From assembly GCA_024233395.1 (NCBI GenBank), contig JACKPR010000005.1:1-64000 (forward strand): a stretch of DNA of 64,000 bases, in the 5' to 3' direction. The notes beneath the pieces are model-generated. The model was not told the DNA's origin. It ran no database searches and was given only the letters and a program-made list of their open reading frames with translations. Shown here piece by piece: positions 18,088 through 27,747 of the stretch. The position numbers and the translations under genes were made by a program. The stretch is from Chlamydiales bacterium. GTDB taxonomy: Bacteria; Chlamydiota; Chlamydiia; Chlamydiales; Simkaniaceae. Positions within the stretch are counted from its first letter, which is position 1; each line of letters starts with the position of its first letter.

Positions 18088-21000
18088 ATGACGAATATTA
18101 ATTTTTTCTCAGAGGATTTTCATCGTCGTGTTATGATCTTTTCTATGTTACAAAAGATTGAGACATTTTCATCGATTCAAGCAATTGAAAAAGCGGTTGA
18201 AACCGAAAAAAGCCTTCTCTTTGAAAGCCTTTGGGATGGTCCTAAAGCGGTCCTTTCACTTTTACTTCTAAAGCATTTGAAGAAAAATATTTTAATCATT
18301 ACAGGGGGTGAACGTGAAACACGCCTCTATGATGATCTGACTTTTTTTTCAGAAAAAGATGTCCTTTCTTTTCCTGCATGGGAAACCCTTCCAGGAGAAG
18401 AAATTATTCCAAGCGCTGATATCATTGGGAAACGGTTTGAAATTTTAAATACTCTTTTGAAAGACAGTCATCCTCAAATCATTTTGACTCCTCTTCAAGG
18501 GGTATTGCAAAAAGTTTGTCACCCAGAAACATTAAAAAACAAACAAATGACGATTAAAAAAGGAGATGAAATTCCTTTTGATCTTCTTCCTGAGATGCTT
18601 GTTGATTTAGGGTATGTGCGAACCAGTATTGCAGCGGATAAGGGAGAATTTGCAATTCGTGGAGGAATTGTGGATATCTTCCCTCTTTCGAGTTTCAACC
18701 CTTTTCGGATTGATTTTTTTGATGATGAGGTCGACCAGATCCGAACATTTGATCCTATTTCTCAGAAATCGATTGGAAAGGTGGAAGAGATCTTCATTCC
18801 CCCAGCGGCTGAACATACCCTTTTGACAGAGGAAAAGAGGTTAGCAACCCTTTTAGACTACCTAGGAGAAAACACCGTTATTATTTTTGATGACCTCCTT
18901 GCAATTGAAGATCGGTATGTTGCTCTAAAAGATCTTCCCGGAGCTTGCGGCCCCTATTTCCTTTCCTTTTCAGAGTTTTTTAAACTTTCTGAAAAATTGC
19001 AACAGATTTACTGCACAAAACATCCATTAGAATCCCTCAGTGATACCGAAGGAAGCGAAAAGATTGGAAGAGACTTTTATTCTGGGAAAAACCCTCTTCA
19101 ACCTGTGAAATTTGAAATCTTTGATCAAAAGATCGAAACCAAACGGATGCAGCATGCCTTCCGAACCATTAAAGACTATTTTTGGGAAGAGGTGGATGAA
19201 GATAAACGCTTAGAAGCTATTCTTAAAGAAAGCAAGGACCTATCGGTTGTTTTTATTGCAGCCTCGGAAGCTGAAGAAAAAGCTTTTAAGGAAAAGATCG
19301 ACCAAACCCTCCTTCCTCTACCTAAGCAGAGGGAATTTAAACGCGGCTATTTATCCAGTGGATTTGTCCTCCTTGATGGCCCTTTTGTTCTCCTCCCTTA
19401 TCCAGAACTCACTAAACGTTATAAAGTCTCAAGGCAAAAATGGCGCAATACTTATCACACACCTGCTGCAGAGTTTCATGCCTTAGAAAAAGGAGATCTC
19501 GTTGTCCACTTTCATAATGGAATTGGAAAGTTTTGTGGGATCGAAAAACAAAAAAACCACCGAGGAGAAGAAGAAGAATTCCTCCTGATTGAATATGCCA
19601 ATAGCGGAAAACTTTATGTTCCCCTTTCTCAGTCTCATCTCATCAGTCGGTATATTGGAACAAAAGATGAAACCCCTTCTCTCAACATCTTGGGAACAAA
19701 GAAATGGCAACAAGCAAAGGCCACGGCTCAAAAAGCGATCATCGGTTATGCAAAAGACCTTCTTCAACTTCAAGCAATGCGAGAAGCAAAAGGAGGGTAT
19801 ACTTTCCCCTGTGGAAGTGATGATCTCTTTTTATTCGAAGAAGAATTCCCCTTTGTAGAAACCGATGACCAACTTCTGGCGATCCAAGCCATCAAAGAAG
19901 ATATGGAATCTGAGAAAGCGATGGATCGACTTGTCTGTGGTGATGTTGGTTATGGAAAAACAGAAGTCGCCATGCGCGCAGCCTTTAAAGCTGCGTATGA
20001 TGGAAAAAAACAAGTCGCAGTCCTTGTCCCCACAACGATCCTGGCAATGCAACATTATGAAACATTTAAAGAACGGATGGCAGATTTTCCTCTTAATATT
20101 GGAGTTGCTTCTCGCTTTGTCAAACCAAAAGAAGTTAAAAAAACTCTTGAAGGTGTTGCAAAGGGCTCTGTTGATATTCTCATTGGAACACACCGGATCA
20201 TCAGCCAGGATGTTCAGTTTAAAGATCTAGGACTCATTATTATTGATGAAGAACAACGATTTGGTGTCCGAGCAAAAGAACATTTAAAAAAGGCTAAAGT
20301 TGGGGTCGATTGTTTAACCCTTTCAGCCACTCCGATTCCCCGTACTCTCTACTTTTCTTTGATTGGCGCACGCGATATGTCGGTCATCAATACCCCACCT
20401 CAAGACCGACTCCCGATTAAAACGATTCTTGCAGAACGAGACCCTGAGCTCATTAAAAATGCCCTCCTTAGAGAACTTGCACGAGATGGCCAAGCTTACT
20501 TTATCCATAATCGTGTAGAAACCATTCATAAAATTGCAGATGAGATCCGTTCCCTTCTTCCTGCAGCTCGCGTTGAAGTGGGTCATGGACAAATGCCCCC
20601 AGATACTATTGATGCAATTTTCCATCGGTTTAAACAAGGTGAAATCGACATCCTTGTTGCAACGACCATTGTTGAAAATGGAGTGGATATTCCCAATGCA
20701 AATACAATCCTCATCGACCGTGCTGACGCTTTCGGAATGGCAGACCTTTATCAACTCCGAGGACGGGTCGGTCGTTGGAATCGCCCTGCTTATGCTTACT
20801 TCCTCGTCCCAAAAAACCGTTCTCTCCAAGAAATTTCGCGAAAGCGACTCAATGCCTTAGTTGAAACCTCAGGCTTTGGAGGAGGAATGAAGCTTGCGAT
20901 GCGCGACTTAGAGATTCGGGGAGCGGGGGATATGCTTGGCGTTCAACAATCGGGAAATGTCTCTGCCATCGGTTTTCATTTTTATTGCAAACTCCTTAAA

Positions 21001-21423
21001 CGAACAATCGATACGATGAAAAAAGAACTCTCCCCTTCCTTTTTCGATACAAGAATGGAATTCTCCTACGATGCCAACCTCCCGCCTTCTTATATTGCCG
21101 AAACAAACCTTCGAATGGAAATCTACCATCGCCTTGGTGAAACCACCAATAATGAAGAAATCGAGACCCTTTTTGATGAACTCATCGATCGATTTGGCCC
21201 ACTTCCCCTACAAGCAAAGTGGCTCTACCATTTAAACCGCATCCGTGTGTTTGCAAGCCATCATAAATTTATCTTACTGAAATTTGAAAAAATCACCCTC
21301 CATGCCAAAAGGCAACTGGGGAAAAAACTCATCGAAAAGAAGATCTTCCTTCCCTTAATCGAAAATCCCGAGGAGTTCGAGTTTATCACGATCGGGTTTA
21401 TAAAGCGGGACTTTGGGATTTGA
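18088..21423 (+). CDS. mfd: Transcription-repair coupling factor
   Basis: Removes RNA polymerase stalled at DNA lesions and recruits UvrA. The N-terminal UvrB-like region reads LPEMLVDLGYVRTS and GEFAIRGGIVDIFP. The polymerase-interacting domain is followed by a RecG-like helicase core with Walker A GDVGYGKTEVAMRAA, box II DEEQRFGV, and the motif VI region YQLRGRVGR. Length 1111 is near normal. Met16 or Met20 is an alternative start and no candidate has a good ribosome site. The last 69 bp overlap the converging gene. Confidence 0.95.
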   Translation: MTNINFFSEDFHRRVMIFSMLQKIETFSSIQAIEKAVETEKSLLFESLWDGPKAVLSLLLLKHLKKNILIITGGERETRLYDDLTFFSEKDVLSFPAWETLPGEEIIPSADIIGKRFEILNTLLKDSHPQIILTPLQGVLQKVCHPETLKNKQMTIKKGDEIPFDLLPEMLVDLGYVRTSIAADKGEFAIRGGIVDIFPLSSFNPFRIDFFDDEVDQIRTFDPISQKSIGKVEEIFIPPAAEHTLLTEEKRLATLLDYLGENTVIIFDDLLAIEDRYVALKDLPGACGPYFLSFSEFFKLSEKLQQIYCTKHPLESLSDTEGSEKIGRDFYSGKNPLQPVKFEIFDQKIETKRMQHAFRTIKDYFWEEVDEDKRLEAILKESKDLSVVFIAASEAEEKAFKEKIDQTLLPLPKQREFKRGYLSSGFVLLDGPFVLLPYPELTKRYKVSRQKWRNTYHTPAAEFHALEKGDLVVHFHNGIGKFCGIEKQKNHRGEEEEFLLIEYANSGKLYVPLSQSHLISRYIGTKDETPSLNILGTKKWQQAKATAQKAIIGYAKDLLQLQAMREAKGGYTFPCGSDDLFLFEEEFPFVETDDQLLAIQAIKEDMESEKAMDRLVCGDVGYGKTEVAMRAAFKAAYDGKKQVAVLVPTTILAMQHYETFKERMADFPLNIGVASRFVKPKEVKKTLEGVAKGSVDILIGTHRIISQDVQFKDLGLIIIDEEQRFGVRAKEHLKKAKVGVDCLTLSATPIPRTLYFSLIGARDMSVINTPPQDRLPIKTILAERDPELIKNALLRELARDGQAYFIHNRVETIHKIADEIRSLLPAARVEVGHGQMPPDTIDAIFHRFKQGEIDILVATTIVENGVDIPNANTILIDRADAFGMADLYQLRGRVGRWNRPAYAYFLVPKNRSLQEISRKRLNALVETSGFGGGMKLAMRDLEIRGAGDMLGVQQSGNVSAIGFHFYCKLLKRTIDTMKKELSPSFFDTRMEFSYDANLPPSYIAETNLRMEIYHRLGETTNNEEIETLFDELIDRFGPLPLQAKWLYHLNRIRVFASHHKFILLKFEKITLHAKRQLGKKLIEKKIFLPLIENPEEFEFITIGFIKRDFGI

Positions 21424-22287
21424 AAAGTAAGGAGAAGCTTCAAATTTCTCACTAAACCATTTTAGATTGACTAGAACATCTTCAGCCCACTTGTCTTCAA
21501 CATAAGACTCGACAATCCTAATTTTTTTTCTAAGTTCCTCTTTTCCTTTCCCAGATCGAAGAATTTTTAGATGAAGAACTAACAGTTCATAAAGAACTTT
21601 CCCTGAACGATCTTCAGTACTAAAAGGACGTTTCCAAGTCCCTCGATAAGGGGTAGAATCTTTAACACCTTCAATGCCTTGATAACGCATTGCAATTGTA
21701 AAAGAGTGCCCTGAAGTTTGTTGGTGAAGATAATGAAGCTCAAAATCCTCGACATAGGTATTCAAAAAGTCATTTGATTCTCTAGGAAACTCCTCATCAG
21801 ACAAGCTTTCAAGACGAGCACAAGTGAGTTTGCAAGTACTCCACTCAATCTCTTCGACCCTTCGAACATATGCATGACAAGAACTTTGAGGAGCCTCTAC
21901 TTTTGTTTGAACTAATAGATCGGTATAACAAGCATTTTGCATTTCAAAAAGAAGATCTTGGATCGAACACCAATTGGGCCTACGAGCAAAATGTGCTTTC
22001 CCAATAGCGATCTCTTTCAAACTAAAATCCCATCTTGCTAAAAATTTTTCTTGAGAGAGACAAATCCGGATGGGTTCTCCTAAAACCCCTTGCATCACCC
22101 GTATGAGTTCTGGAAAAAATATTTGTATCTTATCTAGAGCTGGACGGAGCTCTTTCGCACAAAAAGAAACCGCTGAAGACAATTCCGCTCTTCTTCCGGA
22201 AATGCTTCCATATTGATAACCCATCGCTTGAAAGCCCTTAGAACACTCTGTACGAGAAACTTGCGTTGCCACTTTCACCCCAGTCAT
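21355..22287 (-). CDS. Hypothetical protein, unrecognised
   Basis: A 310-residue, Cys-containing soluble protein with no clear signal peptide or membrane segment. It was not recognised. Notable text is LLFEMQNACYTDLLVQ (near 122-137), sitting where a short hydrophobic-acidic helix would follow a strand-rich part (EIAIGKAHFARRPNW), and a C-terminal charged helix. The arrangement is loosely reminiscent of secreted toxin or effector folds, but nothing specific can be claimed. Its end overlaps mfd by 69 bp tail to tail. Confidence 0.6.
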   Translation of the reverse strand: MTGVKVATQVSRTECSKGFQAMGYQYGSISGRRAELSSAVSFCAKELRPALDKIQIFFPELIRVMQGVLGEPIRICLSQEKFLARWDFSLKEIAIGKAHFARRPNWCSIQDLLFEMQNACYTDLLVQTKVEAPQSSCHAYVRRVEEIEWSTCKLTCARLESLSDEEFPRESNDFLNTYVEDFELHYLHQQTSGHSFTIAMRYQGIEGVKDSTPYRGTWKRPFSTEDRSGKVLYELLVLHLKILRSGKGKEELRKKIRIVESYVEDKWAEDVLVNLKWFSEKFEASPYFSNPKVPLYKPDRDKLELLGIFD

Positions 22288-22348
22288 AATTAAAAATCGG
22301 CTAAAGTATACCCAGAGTAAACAAACAAAACAATGTATAAATTATTTT

Positions 22349-22927
22349 TTATACCGTAAAAATGGGTTCTTTTTCAAACCACTTAATATTACATCCAATA
22401 CTCGGCTGTTGATCTGGGGTTACCTCTTTGCCAAAAATGAGACAATCCAAGGCTTCTGCCAAATCTTTTCCCGTAACCTGATGAGTATTTCCAGGCCGCG
22501 ATTCATCAAACTGTCCCCGATAGACACACTTAAGGTCCCTATCAAAGACATAAAAATCTGGTGTGCAAGCTGCATCATAATCTCGAGCCACTTTTTGAGT
22601 TGCATCAAAAAGATAAGGAAAAGGAAAATCCAATTCATATGCGAGCTTTTTCATTTCTTCAGGTCCATCTTCAGGATAGGCCATCGGATCATTTGAATTG
22701 ATTGCAACAAAGGAAATTCCCTTGGGAATATAATCCCTTGCTAAACCCAAAAGCATATCTCGAATATGTTTGACATAAGGACAGTGGTTGCAGATAAACA
22801 TCACAACCGTTCCAATGTCTGACTGAATCTCTTTTAGAGTAACAAGCTCATCTGTCAAAACATCGATGAGTTTAAAATCAGGTGCCCTGGTTCCCAGGGG
22901 CATCATGTTCGACGGTGTAAGGACCAC
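22349..22927 (-). CDS. Thioredoxin-like redoxin (AhpC/TSA-type fold)
   Basis: Cytosolic thiol-redox protein of 192 residues. The thioredoxin fold starts at LGTRAPDFKLIDV and carries the CxxC motif in ICNHCPYVKH, later TPDFYVFDRDLKCVYRGQFDE. GTG at 22927 is preferred because GGAGG lies 5 bp upstream; ATGs at 22939 and 22906 are alternatives. Its start overlaps the end of the symporter gene (22878), implying one transcript. Partner and substrate are unknown. Confidence 0.83.
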   Translation of the reverse strand: MVLTPSNMMPLGTRAPDFKLIDVLTDELVTLKEIQSDIGTVVMFICNHCPYVKHIRDMLLGLARDYIPKGISFVAINSNDPMAYPEDGPEEMKKLAYELDFPFPYLFDATQKVARDYDAACTPDFYVFDRDLKCVYRGQFDESRPGNTHQVTGKDLAEALDCLIFGKEVTPDQQPSIGCNIKWFEKEPIFTV

Positions 22928-24299
22928 GATCGCCTCCATCTAAATTAATTATCCCACTTTTTTGCAGGATAATTAAAAAAATTGTCAAGGGAATGATCCA
23001 TTTCATGAAAAAATGCCAAATCCTGAAAAAGGTTCGCCACTTTCTTCCAAGAGGAAATTCTTCATTAGAAATTTCCCGACTAAGTCCCCATCCAACAAAA
23101 AGAGCTGTTAACAACCCTCCAATAGGAATAATCCATGTAGAGACAAAATTATCGATGGTATCGAGAAAGTTCAGGCCATAGATATTTTGCCAATTGGGGA
23201 AAAGATTTTGAGAAAAGGCAAGAGCACTGGGAACCCCAAAAAGGAACGTTCCCGCTGCCACTAAAAGGACAGCCCTTTTTCTCGGCCAATGAGCGAGTTC
23301 CATAATATTTGTTGCCACAACTTCGACAAAAGGAATTGCTGAAGTCAATGCTGTAAAAACAAAAAGGGTAAAAAAGATTGTTGAAATCACAAGCGATCCT
23401 GGAAGCTGCGCAAAAAGATAGGGAAGCGTTTTAAAAATCAAACCTGACCCCTGTTGCGGCTCAAAACCAAAAGTAAAGATCACAGGGAAGATTGTCATCG
23501 CTGCAAGAATCGCCACAACGACAACGGAAAAACCAATGATACAAGCCATTTGGGGAATATTTTCCTTTTTCCTCATATAACTCCCATAACTGATCATAAT
23601 TCCTTGCCCTAAACTCAGAGTAAAGAAAGCAAGTCCTAGGGCTTCCAAAGCACTTGAAAATTTAAATTCATGGAGATCTGGATAGAAAATAAAATGGGCA
23701 GCTTTCCCAAAACCCTCCATAGAAATGCTATAAAAGAAAAGGCCTAGGAGAATGACAAAAAGAGCCCGCGTCATAATTTTTGACCAAAACTCAATTCCCT
23801 TTCGAACCCCAGATAAAACAATACTCATCGTAATCAACGTAAATAGAAAATGCCAAAAGAGGGTAATGCTCCCAGAGTGAGAAAGTCTTTCAAAGACTCC
23901 TGAAATTTCTTCAGAAGAAAGGTTTTGATAAAATCCACTGAGTGACATCAAAATATAACTCATTCCCCATCCAGCAATCACACTATAAAAAGACATGATT
24001 AAAAAAGAGGAAAGAACTCCAAACCATCCTGCAATTTTCCATTTAGGTCGTTCAGGTGATAACACTTCAAAGGCTCCAACAGCAGCTCGTTGACTATGCC
24101 TCCCTAAAAGAAGTTCTCCAATAAGGACAGGAATTCCAATAATAATAATGCAGACAATGTAGGAGAAAAGGAAAAGTCCTCCTCCATTTTGTCCAACAGT
24201 ATAAGGAAATTTCCAAAGAACCCCCAAGCCAATGGCAGAACCCACAGCTGCTAAAACAAATCCGAGCCTAGATCCCCAATGCTCTCTTACTTGAGTCAT
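22878..24299 (-). CDS. Sodium:neurotransmitter symporter (NSS/SLC6) family, copy 1
   Basis: Sodium-coupled amino acid importer with a LeuT-type fold. TM1 carries the unwound substrate/sodium segment AAVGSAIGLGVLWKFPY, followed by NGGGLFLFSYI. About 11-12 hydrophobic segments span 473 residues. It is closely related to the adjacent gene at 24460, a tandem duplication. The start codon overlaps the end of the palindromic element at 24298. Substrate is not predictable by eye. Confidence 0.92.
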   Translation of the reverse strand: MTQVREHWGSRLGFVLAAVGSAIGLGVLWKFPYTVGQNGGGLFLFSYIVCIIIIGIPVLIGELLLGRHSQRAAVGAFEVLSPERPKWKIAGWFGVLSSFLIMSFYSVIAGWGMSYILMSLSGFYQNLSSEEISGVFERLSHSGSITLFWHFLFTLITMSIVLSGVRKGIEFWSKIMTRALFVILLGLFFYSISMEGFGKAAHFIFYPDLHEFKFSSALEALGLAFFTLSLGQGIMISYGSYMRKKENIPQMACIIGFSVVVVAILAAMTIFPVIFTFGFEPQQGSGLIFKTLPYLFAQLPGSLVISTIFFTLFVFTALTSAIPFVEVVATNIMELAHWPRKRAVLLVAAGTFLFGVPSALAFSQNLFPNWQNIYGLNFLDTIDNFVSTWIIPIGGLLTALFVGWGLSREISNEEFPLGRKWRTFFRIWHFFMKWIIPLTIFLIILQKSGIINLDGGDRGPYTVEHDAPGNQGT

Positions 24300-24463
24300 G
24301 AACCTACCCCACTATTATGAACTATTTGATTTTTGAAGGATTTTCTCCAGAATTTTTGTTTAATTTTGATGCACATACTTAAAAAAGTAGGGCAAGAAAT
24401 TAAACAAAAACTCTGGAGAAAAGAGGCAAAAAGAAAAAGTTTAGAATCGTGGGATAGGTTCAT
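24298..24463. repeat. Nested palindromic element, type 1 (166 bp)
   Basis: Termini are ATGAACCTACC on the left and GATAGGTTCAT on the right, an inverted repeat with one mismatch that extends to CCAC/GTGG. Inside, a 24-bp arm beginning TTCTCCAGA (near 24346) pairs with one ending CTGGAGAA (near 24420), one mismatch. The element fills the gap between the tandem symporters exactly: left end overlaps a start codon, right end holds the stop codon of the upstream gene. Confidence 0.8.
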
Positions 24464-25854
24464 AAACCACCCCCACTTCTTAGAAGGCGATCAAAATCAT
24501 AGAGACCACTCTTTTGAATAATAATAATAAGAATCGTCAATGGAACAATCCAGCGGAGGAAAAAACGCCAAGGACGAAAGAGATAAGCAAGCTTTGTTCC
24601 AAAAACAAACTCTTCGCGGGCAATTTTTTTATCCATAACCCACCCTACAAAAATAGCACTAAGAAGCCCCCCTACAGGAATGATCCAAATCGAAACTAAA
24701 CTATCAATTGTCTTTAAAAAGTTCATTCCATAAATCGCTGCCCAATCCGGGAAAACCGCAGAGGAATTTGCAAACGCACTCGGAATTCCAAAAATAAATG
24801 TTGCAGATCCCACCATAATCGCTGCTTTCATACGAGAAATATTTTTGAGTTCCATAATATTTGTTGCCACAACTTCGATCAGTGGAATGGCTGATGTCAA
24901 TGCTGTGAAGACAAAAAGGGTGAAAAACATTGTACTTAAAACAAGCGACCCTGGAAGTTGTGCAAAGAGATAAGGGAGCGTTTGGAAAATCAACCCTGGT
25001 CCCGCTTGCGGCTCAAGACCAAAAGTAAAGACAACAGGGAAGATCATGAGTGCTGCTAAAATAGCCACAACAATGACAGAAAAAGCAACAATCCCACACA
25101 TCTGGACCACACTATCAGAGCGCTTCATGTAACTTCCATAACTGATCATGATTCCCTGCCCAATACTTAATGTCCAAAAAGCAAGGCCTAAGGCTTCAAT
25201 TGCACTAGACAATTTAAAATCTGCAGGATTGGGATGAAAAATAAATTGTGCTGCTTTCCCAAATCCACTCAGCGTTAAAGTATAAAGAAAGAGAAGGAGC
25301 AAGAGAATGAGAAGGATCTTTGTCATAATCTTTGCCCAACGTTCTATCCCCTTTCGCACTCCAGAAATGACAATCGCTGTCGTAATTAATGTGAATAAAA
25401 AATGCCAAAAAAGAGAAATATCTCCTGATGTAGAAAGAGAGTCATAAGCTTTTGCCACTTCATCTCCACTGAGGTTTTGGTAAAACCCATTCAGGGACAT
25501 TAAAATATAGCTCATTCCCCATCCAGCAATCACACTATAAAATGACATGATCAAGAAAGATGCTAAAACACCAAACCAACCGGTCACTTTCCAACCAGCC
25601 TCTTTTTTATCGTGCGCCTCATAGGCGCCCACTGCGGCCCGCTGACTACTTCTTCCTAAAATAATTTCAGCAATAAAGATCGGAATTCCGACAATGATGA
25701 GACAAATAAAATAGGAAAGAAGGAAAAGCCCCCCACCATTTTCTCCAACGGTATAAGGAAATTTCCAGAGGATACCCAGACCAATGGCTGACCCAATAGC
25801 CGCCATTAAAAATCCAATACGTCCTGTCCAATGTTCTCTAACTTGATTCATCAT
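24460..25854 (-). CDS. Sodium:neurotransmitter symporter (NSS/SLC6) family, copy 2
   Basis: Paralogue of the downstream symporter, 464 residues, with the same TM1 core (AAIGSAIGLGILWKFPY, NGGGLFLLSYF) and the internal text VRKGIERWAKIM. An AGAGGT ribosome site precedes the ATG at 25854. The stop codon TGA is part of the palindromic element at its 3' end. Probably imports amino acids with sodium. High similarity to copy 1 suggests duplication after the family was acquired. Confidence 0.92.
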   Translation of the reverse strand: MMNQVREHWTGRIGFLMAAIGSAIGLGILWKFPYTVGENGGGLFLLSYFICLIIVGIPIFIAEIILGRSSQRAAVGAYEAHDKKEAGWKVTGWFGVLASFLIMSFYSVIAGWGMSYILMSLNGFYQNLSGDEVAKAYDSLSTSGDISLFWHFLFTLITTAIVISGVRKGIERWAKIMTKILLILLLLLFLYTLTLSGFGKAAQFIFHPNPADFKLSSAIEALGLAFWTLSIGQGIMISYGSYMKRSDSVVQMCGIVAFSVIVVAILAALMIFPVVFTFGLEPQAGPGLIFQTLPYLFAQLPGSLVLSTMFFTLFVFTALTSAIPLIEVVATNIMELKNISRMKAAIMVGSATFIFGIPSAFANSSAVFPDWAAIYGMNFLKTIDSLVSIWIIPVGGLLSAIFVGWVMDKKIAREEFVFGTKLAYLFRPWRFFLRWIVPLTILIIIIQKSGLYDFDRLLRSGGGL

Positions 25855-26086
25855 GACCTCTAATTAAGTGGGAATTAGCCATCACGACAACGCTAGGACT
25901 TGCGTCCCAGTCTGCCGCGATGAAATAGATGTAGATGAGGTCTGATTGATTGAAAGCATCTCTTCCACAGTTGTTTTCTAAAAAAGCATAGAAGATTCAA
26001 GATTAGGTGTCAACAGCACTGCCAGATTAAAATTTCATGAACCTATCCACAAACTTTACTGTTGGTATTATTTTAATTTTGACATA
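25855..26086. other. Intergenic region with solitary 11-mer
   Basis: No gene is seen. An exact ATGAACCTATC lies at 26037-26047 without a partner. It is followed by AT-rich DNA leading into the type 2 element. The segment 25860-25930 is less AT-rich and was checked for a tRNA cloverleaf; none was found. Confidence 0.5.
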
Positions 26087-26247
26087 TATACCCAAATAAG
26101 TTCAAAAGCCGATCTTCGGCGGCGCCAAAGCACCGCAATTCGTCGATCTTAAATGACCTCATATTTCTATATTAGGCCATTTAAGATCGGCAAATTTCGA
26201 AAGCTTTCGCATTGCCCAAAACCAACTTTTGAACTTGTTTGGGTATA
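26087..26247. repeat. Nested palindromic element, type 2 (161 bp)
   Basis: Outer arms of 22 bp run 26087-26108 (begins TATACCCAAA) and 26226-26247 (ends TTTGGGTATA), one mismatch. An inner arm at 26145-26159 (GATCTTAAATGACCT) pairs with 26174-26188, one mismatch. Stretches between are weakly complementary, as in a decaying long palindrome. It lies just upstream of the secreted protein gene at 26279. Confidence 0.8.
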
Positions 26248-26278
26248 GAAAAAAAGAGAACAACTCAAAGGTACAGCA

Positions 26279-26890
26279 ATGCTAAAAAAACTGTCTTTTC
26301 TTTTTTTAACATGTTTATCAATGAATTTGTTTGGAGATGTTGTCCATATTGAAGGGGCTACAAATGTGACGACCACTTCCAGCCAAGTCAATGCAATTGT
26401 TGTTGATGGAAATGGAAATATGAGTCAGCAAGTTTTTCCTTATAATCCCCAAACCCAAGAAGCAGACGTTGGAAATGCCGGTGGAGGAGACAACGCAAGC
26501 ATTTACTTTACCCTTTTTATGATGGGTTTTATGTGGTGGGATGGATATTGGGTTGGCCATAACGGATCTTATTGGAATGGACATACCAATGTCTATGTAA
26601 ATAATGTCAATTGGAATAACCACTGGAATAACTATTGGCACAACACATGGAACCAGAAATGGAACAACTATTATAACCAACACAGAAATAATCCAAACTT
26701 CCCCTATAGAAACCACAAAAGCTGGCCTCATCATTCAGGACAACTCCCCTCACACAACCATCCCCACTCTCATGATCACTCTCATCCTCACGACCATGGC
26801 CAGTTACATGACCATCCCCATCCTCAAAATCGTCCGAACCCGCAAAACCATCCTCAAATGCAAAATCGTCCTCATCCCAAGCGAAACTAG
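26279..26890 (+). CDS. Secreted low-complexity Asn/Trp/His-rich protein
   Basis: A 203-residue protein with a clear signal peptide (about 1-19, cleavage after NLFG). The mature part has a short hydrophobic Trp/Met-rich stretch, then an Asn/Trp-rich zone with repeated NxW units (NNVNWNNHWNNYWHNTW, about 107-123). A His-rich tail follows (SHNHPHSHDHSHPHDHG near 158-174) with HP, HS and QN repeats. The tail could bind zinc, nickel or copper. No family was recognised. Location beyond the inner membrane is inferred. Confidence 0.7.
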   Translation: MLKKLSFLFLTCLSMNLFGDVVHIEGATNVTTTSSQVNAIVVDGNGNMSQQVFPYNPQTQEADVGNAGGGDNASIYFTLFMMGFMWWDGYWVGHNGSYWNGHTNVYVNNVNWNNHWNNYWHNTWNQKWNNYYNQHRNNPNFPYRNHKSWPHHSGQLPSHNHPHSHDHSHPHDHGQLHDHPHPQNRPNPQNHPQMQNRPHPKRN

Positions 26891-26943
26891 GACGTTCCTC
26901 TAATACACTGAATGGCTTTCTTCTGTGGTGAATATAAGTTCTT

Positions 26944-27747
26944 TTACATCCCGATGTTGCGGTGATAGGCTCCCTTAACCTTTTTCGACTGCATTTTACG
27001 TGCCAGTTTGATCGCTTCGATCCCCTTATTCACATGATCGGGCATAAAATTTTTAAAGATTTCCTCGGAACTTTTTTTCGTCTTCACTTGATCTCTATTT
27101 AGAGGGAGATCAGAGATAAGAAGAAGTGCGCCTAAGGTTAATTTTCTCTTATAGCTCCCCATAAAAAGGGTCGCACATTCCAGTTCAATCGCCTGTGCAC
27201 GTGTGGCTTTTAGATGGGTAATAAACTCTTCATTATATTCCCAGAATCGGAGGTTTGTTGTGTAAGTAATCCCAATATGGTAATCCACGTTTCCTTTTTC
27301 CAAAACATCGGTAACCGCTTTTTGCATTAAAAAGTTCGATAAAGCCGGCACCTCAGCCGGAAAATAAAAATCTGAAGTCCCCTCAGCACGAACACTGGCA
27401 ACAGGAACAAGATACTCTCCGACTTTGTATCTTCTCCGAAGCCCTCCACACATTCCGAGAAGAAGAGCCGCCTTTACATCAAGGAAGGAACAAAGATCCA
27501 CAACAAGTGCTGCTGCTGGAGATCCAATTTTAAAATCTAAAATCGTGATTTCCTCTTTTGGATAATGGGCCACTTTAAACATCGACCCCTCATGAACCGT
27601 TACTCCATATTTTTCTGCAAAATAATCGACATAACGGGGGAAGTTTGTCAAAAGGAGGTTCGACTGAAACTCCGATGCGGAAGACCCAGAATATCTTTCC
27701 AGTGTCTCCCTTGCAAATTGCTCTTCACGTATTTCATTTCTATCCAT
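26944..27747 (-). CDS. amn: AMP nucleosidase (phosphorylase-superfamily, short form)
   Basis: Hydrolyses AMP to adenine and ribose 5-phosphate. It matches the C-terminal catalytic part of E. coli Amn: KIGSPAAALVVDLCSF, LLLGMCGGLRRRYKVGEYL, RAEGTSDFYFP, YTTNLRFWEYNEEF and ALLLISDLPLNRDQVKT. At 267 residues it lacks the N-terminal regulatory domain of the E. coli protein, as other short homologues do. Its start codon overlaps the left end of a type 1 element. Confidence 0.85.
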   Translation of the reverse strand: MDRNEIREEQFARETLERYSGSSASEFQSNLLLTNFPRYVDYFAEKYGVTVHEGSMFKVAHYPKEEITILDFKIGSPAAALVVDLCSFLDVKAALLLGMCGGLRRRYKVGEYLVPVASVRAEGTSDFYFPAEVPALSNFLMQKAVTDVLEKGNVDYHIGITYTTNLRFWEYNEEFITHLKATRAQAIELECATLFMGSYKRKLTLGALLLISDLPLNRDQVKTKKSSEEIFKNFMPDHVNKGIEAIKLARKMQSKKVKGAYHRNIGM

